From: Cryomorpha sp963836915
GTDB taxonomy: Bacteria > Bacteroidota > Bacteroidia > Flavobacteriales_D > Cryomorphaceae
DNA: 64,000 nt
Assembly: GCA_963836915.1 (NCBI GenBank)
Contig: CAWILH010000002.1
Coordinates: 3,782,001-3,846,000, forward strand
Direction of reading: 5' to 3'
The translations under genes were made by a program, and so were the position numbers. Below, piece by piece: positions 16,970 through 24,774 of this stretch. Below the pieces are notes generated by a model, which was not told where the DNA came from, did no database searches, and was given only the letters and a program-made list of their open reading frames with translations. How positions within the stretch are numbered: the first letter of the stretch is position 1; every line of letters begins with the position of its first letter.

Positions 16970-19468
16970 TTACTTTTTATAAGCCAACAATCTCAAAGCA
17001 TTAAAAACAACAACCAACGTAGAACCTTCATGGATCAATACCGCAATGCCGATATTAGCCAATCCCAAAATGGTAGATGGGATGAGTATGGCCACTATTC
17101 CTAAACTCACCCAGAGATTTTGTTTGATAATGCCTTTGGCCTTTCTACTTAAACCGATGGCAAAAGGCAAGGTTTCCAGCTTGTCGGCCATTAGGGCGAT
17201 ATCGGCAGTTTCCAGGGCTACATCACTGCCTGCTGCCCCCATGGCAATGCCAACCGTGCTATTGGCCATAGCCGGGGCATCATTCACCCCATCACCCACC
17301 ATCGCTACTTTAGATTCTTCCTCTTTCAATTTTTTGATAGCATCCACTTTTTCTTCTGGCAACAAGCTGCCCCAAGCATCCGTCAGACCGATTTCTTTGG
17401 CTACCGCATCGGCTACTTGCTGGTTATCGCCCGTGAGCATGATCATGCGCTTGATACCCATTTTTTTCAGTTCGGCCAGGGTTGCCTTAGCTGCTTCACG
17501 TGGTGTATCCATCAGGGCTATCATACCGATATATTCTGCGTTCCTGCGGATAAGCATGGTGGTGTTGCCACTTCCTTCAAGTTCCCTTACTTGTTCTTCT
17601 ATTTCTTTGGAAGGTTTATTTTCATCTAGGTCCTCAAACAGGTCAAGGTTTCCTATATAGATTTTATCACTTCCCAACGAAGCTTTTATCCCTTTCCCCA
17701 AAACAGCTTCCAAGCCACTTGCCTCTGGAATTTCGACATCTTTCAACCGTTCTTTCCCATCCCTTACCACTGCTTTTGCCAGTGGGTGGTCACTAAGGTT
17801 TTCTACCGCCACTGCTATTTTCAAAAGTTCATTTTCACTTACGTTCCCAAGCGGCACTACTTTGGTGAGTTTAGGTTTTCCCTCAGTTAGCGTTCCGGTT
17901 TTGTCAAAAGCAAGGGCAGTGAGTACGCCCAGGTCTTCCAATGGCCGCCCACCTTTTATGAGTACACCACTTCTGGCCGCCCTGGCCACCCCACTCAATA
18001 CCGCACTGGGCGTGGAAATAGCCAAAGCACATGGGCTGGCCGCCACCAACACGGCCATAGCACGATAGAAGCTTTCGCTAAAGGTTTCGTCAATGACCAA
18101 AAAAGCAGCTAGCAATAGTACAACCAGTGCCAGTACAGAAGGCACGAAGTATTTCTCAAACTTATCAGTAAGAAGTTGGGTAGGTGATTTTTGGGTCTGG
18201 GCTTCATTGACCAGTTTCACCAACCTGGAAAGAGTAGAGTCTTTGGCTTCTTTGGTGACTTTAATTTCCAATGTATTGTTGCCATTGATCGTACCTGAGA
18301 AAGCCCGGTGCTCGTCCTTTATATCTTTTTCCTGAGACCAGTCTTTGTCTGGGTCATCTACAGGTATCTTATCTACCGGTACACTTTCTCCGGTGATAGG
18401 GGCCTGGTTCACGCTGCTTGTACCGCTTACAACTACCCCATCGGCTGAAATTTTGCTATTGGGCTTCACTACGATGATGTCTCCAATGCTCAGTTCTTCT
18501 ATACCTACTTCTTCTGTTTTTCCATTTCTCTTGAGCAAGGCCGTTTTAGGAGCCAGCTCTGCCAAAGCAGCAATGGATTTGCGGGCTTTGTTCATGGCAT
18601 AGTGTTCCATGGCATGCCCCATACTAAAGAGGAAAAGCAGTAATGCACCTTCTGCAAATTCACCCAAAATGGCTGCGCCAATGGCTGCCACCAACATCAG
18701 GAAATCAATCTCAAAACCACCTTTGACAACTGTTTGAATGGCTTCTTTGGCCGTGAAATATCCGCCAAAGAAATATGCCCCAATATAGAGTGACAGGCTC
18801 ACCCATGAAGGGATAGCTTCCATATAAGAAAACCCAAAACCAATTCCGAGCAATGCCCCGCAGATAATGGAAAAGATCAGTTCGGTGTTTTTGCCGAAAA
18901 TGCCCCCGTGTGAGTCGTCATTATCTGCACCTTCCTCATGTGAATGCTCATCCCCTTTTTCTTGGGTTTCCTGTTGTTTGGTTTTAGTGGCTTGCTCAAG
19001 AAATCGCTCTGCACTTACCTGCGGATCGGGAATGTCCAGGCCTTCTTTTCGTAATGCTTTTAATATCTCGGCTTCACCTATTTTTGAGTTATCAAATTCC
19101 AGTCTTACCATACCTGAACCCGAAACGGAAGCTTCCAGAATTCCTTCTTTGCTCCGCAGGTTACGCTCGATGTTACGGGCATGACGTGTATGCCGTATCC
19201 CATTTACTTCTATAAGCTTATGACCAAACTTCTCCGTGATTTCCGCTCCGGTTTGCTCAGCCAATTGTTGAATGCGATCAATTGATATTACATCAGGATC
19301 GTAATGAAAGCAGAGCTGGGGCACTCCATTATCGGCTTCATCGGCCACATGCACTTTTTCAAGTCCCTCTTTGCCCTGAAGCTGCTTGATGAGCTTATCT
19401 ACGCACTGGTCTTTCTCATCAGGTACTTCGGGTAGGATGAGTGGTATTTGTATTTGTAGTTTTTTCAT
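16970..19468 (-). CDS. P1B-4-type Co/Zn/Cd P-type ATPase with long N-terminal extension
   Basis: An 832-aa P-type ATPase. The membrane motif is SPC (SPCALAIS) and the last helix carries HEGST followed by FNALR. Together these define subgroup P1B-4 (Co, also Zn, Cd or Fe). DKTGTLTEG, TGDNQQVADA and GDGVNDAPAMA are intact. P1B-4 enzymes are usually short at the N-terminus. This one has about 200 extra residues with two HMA-like folds lacking CxxC, then a His/Glu-rich linker (KGDEHSHEEGADNDDSHGG). The stop of the MgtC gene overlaps its start by 4 nt (ATGA). Metal preference is inferred from the motifs. Confidence 0.88.
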   Translation of the reverse strand: MKKLQIQIPLILPEVPDEKDQCVDKLIKQLQGKEGLEKVHVADEADNGVPQLCFHYDPDVISIDRIQQLAEQTGAEITEKFGHKLIEVNGIRHTRHARNIERNLRSKEGILEASVSGSGMVRLEFDNSKIGEAEILKALRKEGLDIPDPQVSAERFLEQATKTKQQETQEKGDEHSHEEGADNDDSHGGIFGKNTELIFSIICGALLGIGFGFSYMEAIPSWVSLSLYIGAYFFGGYFTAKEAIQTVVKGGFEIDFLMLVAAIGAAILGEFAEGALLLFLFSMGHAMEHYAMNKARKSIAALAELAPKTALLKRNGKTEEVGIEELSIGDIIVVKPNSKISADGVVVSGTSSVNQAPITGESVPVDKIPVDDPDKDWSQEKDIKDEHRAFSGTINGNNTLEIKVTKEAKDSTLSRLVKLVNEAQTQKSPTQLLTDKFEKYFVPSVLALVVLLLAAFLVIDETFSESFYRAMAVLVAASPCALAISTPSAVLSGVARAARSGVLIKGGRPLEDLGVLTALAFDKTGTLTEGKPKLTKVVPLGNVSENELLKIAVAVENLSDHPLAKAVVRDGKERLKDVEIPEASGLEAVLGKGIKASLGSDKIYIGNLDLFEDLDENKPSKEIEEQVRELEGSGNTTMLIRRNAEYIGMIALMDTPREAAKATLAELKKMGIKRMIMLTGDNQQVADAVAKEIGLTDAWGSLLPEEKVDAIKKLKEEESKVAMVGDGVNDAPAMANSTVGIAMGAAGSDVALETADIALMADKLETLPFAIGLSRKAKGIIKQNLWVSLGIVAILIPSTILGLANIGIAVLIHEGSTLVVVFNALRLLAYKK

Positions 19469-19902
19469 TTTTGGTTTTGTTTGTTTCGGTGTTTCTTTAA
19501 AAAAGGAAAATGATGGGAGACCAGCAGGAGAATCAGGAGGGCAACCGTGAGACTTCCTATGAGGTACATACCATAACCAATGGCAATCCCTACACCGGCA
19601 GTAGCCCAGATAGTAGCCACAGTTGTCAAGCCTGAAATGAAATGCTTTGAATCATCCCTGAATATGATCCCAGCACCCAAGAATCCAATACCAGAAACGA
19701 TATTGGCAACAATCCGTGTCTGGTCAGCTACTTCAATATGGGTATTGATAATGGTAATGAGCGTGGCACCCAAGCATACTGCTGCATAAGTTCGGATTCC
19801 AGCCGCATGGCCGTCAATTTCCCTATCGAGCCCTATCAATACACCTAGCACCACGGCAACCAGCAGCCTAGGTATTAGCGTTATTTCCGTTTGTAAATCC
19901 AT
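19465..19902 (-). CDS. MgtC/SapB family membrane protein
   Basis: A 145-aa protein, with the start at the ATG ending at 19902, just 2 nt from the stop of the bestrophin gene. There are four or five membrane helices. The MgtC/SapB signature is visible: RLLVAVVLGVLIGLDRE, HAAGIRTYAAVCLGA, and GIGFLGAGIIF. MgtC proteins act in magnesium starvation or in modulating membrane ATPases in other bacteria. Here the gene is translationally coupled to a P1B-4 ATPase, so a supporting role in metal export is plausible but unproven. Confidence 0.85.
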   Translation of the reverse strand: MDLQTEITLIPRLLVAVVLGVLIGLDREIDGHAAGIRTYAAVCLGATLITIINTHIEVADQTRIVANIVSGIGFLGAGIIFRDDSKHFISGLTTVATIWATAGVGIAIGYGMYLIGSLTVALLILLLVSHHFPFLKKHRNKQNQK

Positions 19903-19903
19903 A

Positions 19904-20794
19904 TTATAAAATATAATAGGTTTCAGGCTCTTTTTTATTAGGTACGTTTTTATCACCTGTCATTTGCCTCAAATTGATTTCTATGGTTTGGGCCAGGTCG
20001 GTCATTGGCGTATCCAAGGGCTGATTTTCAAACGGATCTTGCATGAGTATGGAAGTTTTTTCTATGGCAATAAAAATGATCGGGATACCAATCGTCAGAC
20101 CAATTTCTACTGTCAGGTATTCATCTGACAGACCAAACGGGAGCATGGTGGCAAACACATAAATAATGGTATGGATCAATAGGCTGTAGGCTTTGGGGAA
20201 AACTGTGTTTTTAATACGTTCACATTTACCCATAGAATCACACAATCTGGCTATTGTACTGTCTATTTGCACCTGTTGAAAATCATTAACCATACTTTTT
20301 TCTTTGGCTTCCAATAAGATTTCAGAATGTTGAGACAGTAGAGCATTAGGAATATTAAAATAATGAAGCCCTTTTGATTCTGTATATCCCTTAACCCTAT
20401 GTGAAAAAGGTGATTTTCTCAAAGACTCTCCCAATGCATAACACCAGATAACCTGCCGATCAGTCATATCTTTTACCAGGGGCACATAGCTTTTATTGCT
20501 CCTGTCAAAAAAAGAAACACACTGCCTGATTAGGGTGCGTGAGTCATTTACAATGGCCTCCCAAATAATCCTTGCTTCCCACCATCTTTCATAAGACTGG
20601 TTGACCCGAAAGGCAAGGAGTAGCGCAATGGCAGTACCTAATACTCCGCTTATAGCTATGGGAATTGAAATTTTTGATAAAAACCCGTATTGATCTAAAA
20701 TCCCTACAACTATGGCATAACAGGAAATGAGAACAATATCAACCTTAATGGTTTTAAGAAAGTCAAGTATGGATATCCGTTTGTTTAATAACAT
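19904..20794 (-). CDS. Bestrophin-family anion channel
   Basis: A 296-aa protein of the bestrophin/UPF0187 family. It has four hydrophobic segments and the conserved stretch LLAFRVNQSYERWWEAR (about residues 59-75). QVIWCYALGESLR and LPFGLSDEYLTVEIGLTIGI (quoted to 20) near the middle and C-terminal part also fit. Bacterial members form pentameric ion channels of the inner membrane. It lies 10 nt downstream of the AlbA_2 gene and 2 nt upstream of mgtC, in one operon with the metal ATPase, suggesting ion or charge balancing. Confidence 0.83.
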   Translation of the reverse strand: MLLNKRISILDFLKTIKVDIVLISCYAIVVGILDQYGFLSKISIPIAISGVLGTAIALLLAFRVNQSYERWWEARIIWEAIVNDSRTLIRQCVSFFDRSNKSYVPLVKDMTDRQVIWCYALGESLRKSPFSHRVKGYTESKGLHYFNIPNALLSQHSEILLEAKEKSMVNDFQQVQIDSTIARLCDSMGKCERIKNTVFPKAYSLLIHTIIYVFATMLPFGLSDEYLTVEIGLTIGIPIIFIAIEKTSILMQDPFENQPLDTPMTDLAQTIEINLRQMTGDKNVPNKKEPETYYIL

Positions 20795-20804
20795 GATATA
20801 TTAT

Positions 20805-21602
20805 TTATCTACGATTTTTTTGCTGATTCTTAATGTAATCCAATGATTCCTGAATATTCAATTCTCTTGTTCCATTTCCTGCGCGTATAAAAAAATGAGT
20901 ACTTTTATTCTCTTTGATGTAGGCGGGGAAAGCATAAGGTTTTACCATTACACGGCATACTTCTTTTTCTTCTATTCTGTAGAATATAACGGTGATCAGT
21001 GTGCAATAATTAGCTCCTATTTTTTCGGTTACTAAAGTCATAAGGTATTGCTCAAAGCCATCCATATCTTTCTTTTTGAGCGTTTTAAGATCATTATCAA
21101 GTCCTAATGCTGCCCCATTATCATCAATACCTATAAAAAGATTTCCTCCATCTGTATTTATAAAAGCAGCTATTGTTTTAAGTACGGAAGCCTCAATTTC
21201 AGAATTTCGTTTTTCCAATCTTAAATCCCATCGTAAAGTAGATTTGAATTCTACGCTACTATTTTCGCCACCATTTATTAAAGCCATAGCCTCATTTTTG
21301 TGATTCAATTCCTTTACTCTATCTATAAGACTTCTAAAAAAGGTGATGCTTATCAAAACTGCAGCGCCTGACAAACCGAAAACACCAATTATCAGTACGT
21401 TATGCCAATCACCAATTGAGACAATTGATTTATACTCATTCATCAATAAGGAGAACCAACTCCCTTTATCGCCAAGGGCATCATAAGTGATAAGCGATAG
21501 GATAAACGGTTTAATGACGATTATACCTAATAGTATGCCAACTACAGACCACTTGAGTATGTGCTTTTTCTTTATTGATTTTATAGTTTTATCCTTACTC
21601 AT
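20805..21602 (-). CDS. Membrane-anchored AlbA_2 (Schlafen-like) domain protein
   Basis: A 265-aa protein. Two membrane helices (about 15-35 and 65-88) are followed by a cytoplasmic AlbA_2/divergent AAA-4 domain at about 110-260. Diagnostic motifs are ENSSVEFKSTLRWD, TIAAFINTDGGNLFIGIDDNG and FFIRAGNGTRELN. AlbA_2 domains occur in Schlafen-like nucleic-acid enzymes and in regulators. A membrane-tethered copy in a metal operon is unusual and its job is unknown. It is flanked within 10 nt by a zinc-ribbon protein gene and the bestrophin gene. Confidence 0.8.
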   Translation of the reverse strand: MSKDKTIKSIKKKHILKWSVVGILLGIIVIKPFILSLITYDALGDKGSWFSLLMNEYKSIVSIGDWHNVLIIGVFGLSGAAVLISITFFRSLIDRVKELNHKNEAMALINGGENSSVEFKSTLRWDLRLEKRNSEIEASVLKTIAAFINTDGGNLFIGIDDNGAALGLDNDLKTLKKKDMDGFEQYLMTLVTEKIGANYCTLITVIFYRIEEKEVCRVMVKPYAFPAYIKENKSTHFFIRAGNGTRELNIQESLDYIKNQQKNRR

Positions 21603-21611
21603 TTTAAATAA

Positions 21612-22007
21612 TCATTTACATTTTTTGCACCATCGTCCTTTTCGTATGCTATCAGGAGTTGCTTCAAATTGGTGTCCTTTCTTACACTCCCATAACAATT
21701 TAGTTTTGACATTTACATAGTTATCTGACAAACATTTTCCTTTTTTAATAGTTGCAAGCCGGTGCATTTCAACTATCCCTAAAGGTTGATTGTTTGCACA
21801 AACCGGACACCAGCTATTTCTGTTTTTTACACTTAATGGTGTAGATTGCCACTGGTGTTCATGTACACACTCCCACCAAAGCCTCGTATTGGAATTGATG
21901 TACTTCTTAGATAAGCAAATGCCTTTCTTTGATTTTGCCAATAATTGCATTTCTTGTATCGTTCCTTTTACTGTTAGTCCCATCCGTAAAAAGCCATTAT
22001 TTATCAT
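21612..22007 (-). CDS. Double zinc-ribbon (treble-clef) small protein
   Basis: A 131-aa protein made of two similar repeats. Each has a stretch like KKGICLSKKYIN or KKGKCLSDNYVN, then LWWEC or LLWEC, a His-Gln or Gly-His turn (EHQW, GHQF), and a final CPVC or CKKC pair. This is the zinc-ribbon pattern of small treble-clef proteins found near endonucleases and mobile elements. It overlaps the end of the SPFH gene by 11 nt if it begins at the ATG ending at 22007; an ATG ending at 21983 would avoid the overlap. The function is unknown. Confidence 0.7.
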   Translation of the reverse strand: MINNGFLRMGLTVKGTIQEMQLLAKSKKGICLSKKYINSNTRLWWECVHEHQWQSTPLSVKNRNSWCPVCANNQPLGIVEMHRLATIKKGKCLSDNYVNVKTKLLWECKKGHQFEATPDSIRKGRWCKKCK

Positions 22008-22875
22008 TTAAAATTACTGGAGACTTACCATCGGAAATGATGATTTTGGTATTGTTTGATTTTACCAAATCTCTTGTTATTTCTAAACTTTTCAGTTTAA
22101 TTAATTTATCGGTAAGCGTAGAGTTCACAATTTCTTGCTGCTTCTTTATCGCCTCTGCTTCTATCAGCATACGTTCCGCCTCTTTTTTTTGCTTTTCTAT
22201 GTAAAAGTCAATATCGAGCCGTTGTTTTTGGATTTCCAATTCTTTGAGCTTTATATCCTTCTCCAATTGAAAGTCAAGTTCATTTCTTTTCACTTCATTA
22301 TCAATAACTGTTTTCTTGGCTGTTTCTTCCGCATTTAACTTTGCTTGAATGGTTGTAATAACATTAGCCGGAAGTTCTATTTGTTTGAGCATTACCAAAT
22401 CCATTTCAAAACCATATTTACCCACAATGGAGTCCATTTTTTGCTTTACTGTTTTCTCTATTTTTGCTCTTTCTATGATAAGTTCTGTTGCACTGTATTG
22501 AAGACCCGTTTGCCGAAGAATGCTAATAAGATTATCTTCTACTACTTTTTCCTGATAATTTTCTCCGAAGGTTTGATACACATTAACAACTTCATTTGCA
22601 ACCAAATGATAGAGTAAGGTAATTTCGGAAGTTACCTCAATTCCTTCTTTGGTATGAAAGTTTATGTTGTTGGAATAATTGGTAACACGGGTATCAAACC
22701 GAACTATTTTTCTTCCAAAAAGGGCAAAAATGTGGTGAGGACCAGGCTCCATCAAAGTAGGCTTCACCTTGCCGAAGTGGACGTCCACACCAACTTCGCC
22801 AGGCCGCACAATGGCACAGCCCTGAGCCAATAGTACTAAAACAAGGAGCGAAAACAGTATTTTAATAGGTTTCAT
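21997..22875 (-). CDS. SPFH/Band 7 (prohibitin-like) lipoprotein
   Basis: A 292-aa protein. A lipobox (LAQGC) follows the signal MKPIKILFSLLVLVLL. An SPFH/Band 7 domain (RPGEVGVDVHFGKVKP, GIEVTSEITLLYHLV, about 25-200) is followed by a long charged coiled coil (about 200-270). It resembles bacterial prohibitin-like proteins that form large membrane-bound rings. It is the first gene of the SPFH, zinc ribbon, AlbA_2, bestrophin, MgtC, ATPase, CDF string. It is separated from the PII gene by a large hairpin. Confidence 0.83.
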   Translation of the reverse strand: MKPIKILFSLLVLVLLAQGCAIVRPGEVGVDVHFGKVKPTLMEPGPHHIFALFGRKIVRFDTRVTNYSNNINFHTKEGIEVTSEITLLYHLVANEVVNVYQTFGENYQEKVVEDNLISILRQTGLQYSATELIIERAKIEKTVKQKMDSIVGKYGFEMDLVMLKQIELPANVITTIQAKLNAEETAKKTVIDNEVKRNELDFQLEKDIKLKELEIQKQRLDIDFYIEKQKKEAERMLIEAEAIKKQQEIVNSTLTDKLIKLKSLEITRDLVKSNNTKIIISDGKSPVILNDK

Positions 22876-22932
22876 AATTTGTTGATTTTATTGATTTCTA
22901 CCAAGGCCTCATTATTGATTTTTTCGGAAAAC

Positions 22933-23001
22933 GTCCACCAGACAAACCTTTCCTAACTTTTATTTCCGATTAGGTAGGGAAAGAAGCTAAGCCTGGTGGA
23001 C
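22933..23001. terminator. Large hairpin between PII and SPFH genes
   Basis: GTCCACCAG (22933-22941) pairs perfectly with CTGGTGGAC (22993-23001). An inner stem, CTTTCCTA (about 22949-22956) with TAGGGAAAG (22975-22983), is nearly complementary. The element is about 69 nt and lies in the intergenic gap between the PII stop (23054) and SPFH start (22875), both on the minus strand. There is no clear U-run, so it may be a structured leader or RNA-stability element rather than a simple terminator. Confidence 0.45.
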
Positions 23002-23053
23002 TAATTACCCCCTCATTAAAACTCTGTATTAACCATTTTGAAGGCTTTTGTAT

Positions 23054-23392
23054 TTAGTTTAAATTCCGTTTTAAGCTTTCCCCCGTTTTTATCTGGTAAG
23101 CCTCCAAAATCTCGGTTACGTAAATAATCCCATCACCAGGTTCTGTTGTTTTGGCCTTGCCTATAATAAGCTGAACGGCTTTCTCCATTTCTTCATTCTG
23201 GCACACAAGTTCCAATCTTACTACGGGGCTGTCGGTAATATGAAAGTCAAGGGAAGGAGATGCGCCCTTTGCCTTGTGGGCACCGGTGCCTTCAGCCTGT
23301 GAGATAGTCATGCTTTGAAACCCGGCTTCGCTCAGTGCTTCAATGACTACTTTGGCCCGCTTGGGTTTGATAAATGCTTTTATTTCTTTCAT
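23054..23392 (-). CDS. PII-family signalling protein of a metal-efflux operon
   Basis: A 112-aa protein, with the start at the ATG ending at 23392 (MKEIKAFIKPKRAKVVIEAL). It has the PII fold pattern: an N-terminal KAFIKP strand, a T-loop-like region (about 30-48, GTGAHKAKGASP) differing from GlnB and lacking the uridylylated Tyr, and the C-terminal block GDGIIYVTEILEAYQIKTGE. PII-like proteins next to czc genes are known in Bacteroidota and Proteobacteria and are thought to sense metal, nucleotide or bicarbonate. It lies about 80 nt downstream of the CzcB gene. Confidence 0.8.
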   Translation of the reverse strand: MKEIKAFIKPKRAKVVIEALSEAGFQSMTISQAEGTGAHKAKGASPSLDFHITDSPVVRLELVCQNEEMEKAVQLIIGKAKTTEPGDGIIYVTEILEAYQIKTGESLKRNLN

Positions 23393-23473
23393 GTTATTAG
23401 TTTTTTGATTTTTGTTTAAAAGTGGCAAGGGCCAGTTGGCATATTTTCAGCCAACCGCCTTTTGCCAACTTAA

Positions 23474-24748
23474 TCAATGACTATGTGATGTCTGGCTTTT
23501 CTTCATCTCTGAAATTAGGTAGTAGGCATTGTTCCAGGCTACTTTAGCTCCTTTGGGAAGTGGTTCCAACAGGTTTATTTCCACCCAACCTTCATCTGAA
23601 ACACCGGTTCGTATTTCCACGGGTTTGAACGCCCACTCCGTCTCACCGTCTTCATTGTGCTGTTCGGCAATGAAGATATAGGGTTTGCCTTCATCCTCTA
23701 TAATAGCTGCTTCGGGAAGGACTTTAACAGCATTAGTGGTTGTGCTGATTTTACCGTTGATGTACATGCCCGGGATCAGGAATTCCTTCTTTTGGTCTAT
23801 TTCTGCATGTATATGCACGGCTTTTGGGTTTTGCTCAAAGGTTTTGCCTACGGAGTAAATCTTGGCGGTAAGCTGCTCATCGGGAACCGACTGTATGGTA
23901 AAAGAAATCTTTTGCCCCACTTTTACTTTGTGTATGTCCTTTTCAAATACCATGAGGTCGGCATGGATATGCTCGTTGTTCACGATCATGAACATGCCCG
24001 TTTGTGGCTCTACATACTGACCTACCTGCACATTTACTTTCTCGATATACCCATCTAATGGGCTTACCACCGGCACGGTTTCATAAATGTCACCGGAGCG
24101 CATTTTCTCAACGTTCAGGTTCAATTGCTTCAACTGCGCCTCATAGCCTTTTACTTCAGCTTTGTTGGCAAGGTATTCTGCCTGGGTTTGCTGGTAGGTT
24201 TTGCCAGAGCCTACCTCCTCTTCATACAGCTTTTTTTGGCGCTCATTTTCCTTTTCAAGGTATTGCAATTGGCTAAAGGCCCTTACGTATTCGGTTTGCA
24301 GTCGGGTAAGGTTGGGGTGCGAGAGGTAAGCCACAACCTGCCCCTTTTTCACCTTGTCGCCTTCTATCACTTTTATGGAGGTAACATTGGAACCCAATAT
24401 AGCCGTAACCGTAGCCTCGTGCTGGGGTGGCACTTCCAATTGGCCATTGGCCTCTACTACACCCGATATGGGGCGAGTGGGCAAAGTGTCCACTTTCATC
24501 TTCAGGCTGTTGAACTTGAGACTGGAAAGGTGCACTTCGCCCAAGCCCTCTTCACTGTGGTCCTCATGTCCGCCTTCTTCATCCCCATGCTCTTGGTGGC
24601 CGCCCTCTTCTTCATCATGCCCTTCGTGAGATTCGTGCTGCTCACCTTCCTGGTGATCGTGACCGTCTTCGGTCGCGCTGTTGCCGCAGGCCGATAGCAT
24701 GCCTACGGTAAAAAATATGGCAGTGAGTTTTATGATTTGCTTTTTCAT
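23474..24748 (-). CDS. czcB: CzcB-type RND efflux adaptor lipoprotein, His-rich
   Basis: A 424-aa periplasmic adaptor. The signal ends in a lipobox (MLSACGNS, Cys at about 21). A His/Glu/Asp-rich segment follows (about 28-70, with repeats of GGHEDHSEE type), suited to Zn, Cd or Co. The hairpin, lipoyl and beta-barrel domains of the HlyD family follow, with NGQLEVPPQHEATVTAIL and SPLDGYIEKVNVQVGQYV (about 190-210). It lies 26 nt downstream of the CzcA-CzcC fusion gene, with which it should form the tripartite pump. Confidence 0.9.
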   Translation of the reverse strand: MKKQIIKLTAIFFTVGMLSACGNSATEDGHDHQEGEQHESHEGHDEEEGGHQEHGDEEGGHEDHSEEGLGEVHLSSLKFNSLKMKVDTLPTRPISGVVEANGQLEVPPQHEATVTAILGSNVTSIKVIEGDKVKKGQVVAYLSHPNLTRLQTEYVRAFSQLQYLEKENERQKKLYEEEVGSGKTYQQTQAEYLANKAEVKGYEAQLKQLNLNVEKMRSGDIYETVPVVSPLDGYIEKVNVQVGQYVEPQTGMFMIVNNEHIHADLMVFEKDIHKVKVGQKISFTIQSVPDEQLTAKIYSVGKTFEQNPKAVHIHAEIDQKKEFLIPGMYINGKISTTTNAVKVLPEAAIIEDEGKPYIFIAEQHNEDGETEWAFKPVEIRTGVSDEGWVEINLLEPLPKGAKVAWNNAYYLISEMKKSQTSHSH

Positions 24749-24774
24749 GTTTTTAATTTTTTCAAGATTCTAAA

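Noticed and set aside
24125..24697. Open frame of 190 codons on the plus strand opposite czcB
   Set aside because: It is antisense to a well-supported adaptor gene; its translation is hydrophobic low-complexity sequence derived from the complement of the His/Glu-rich region.
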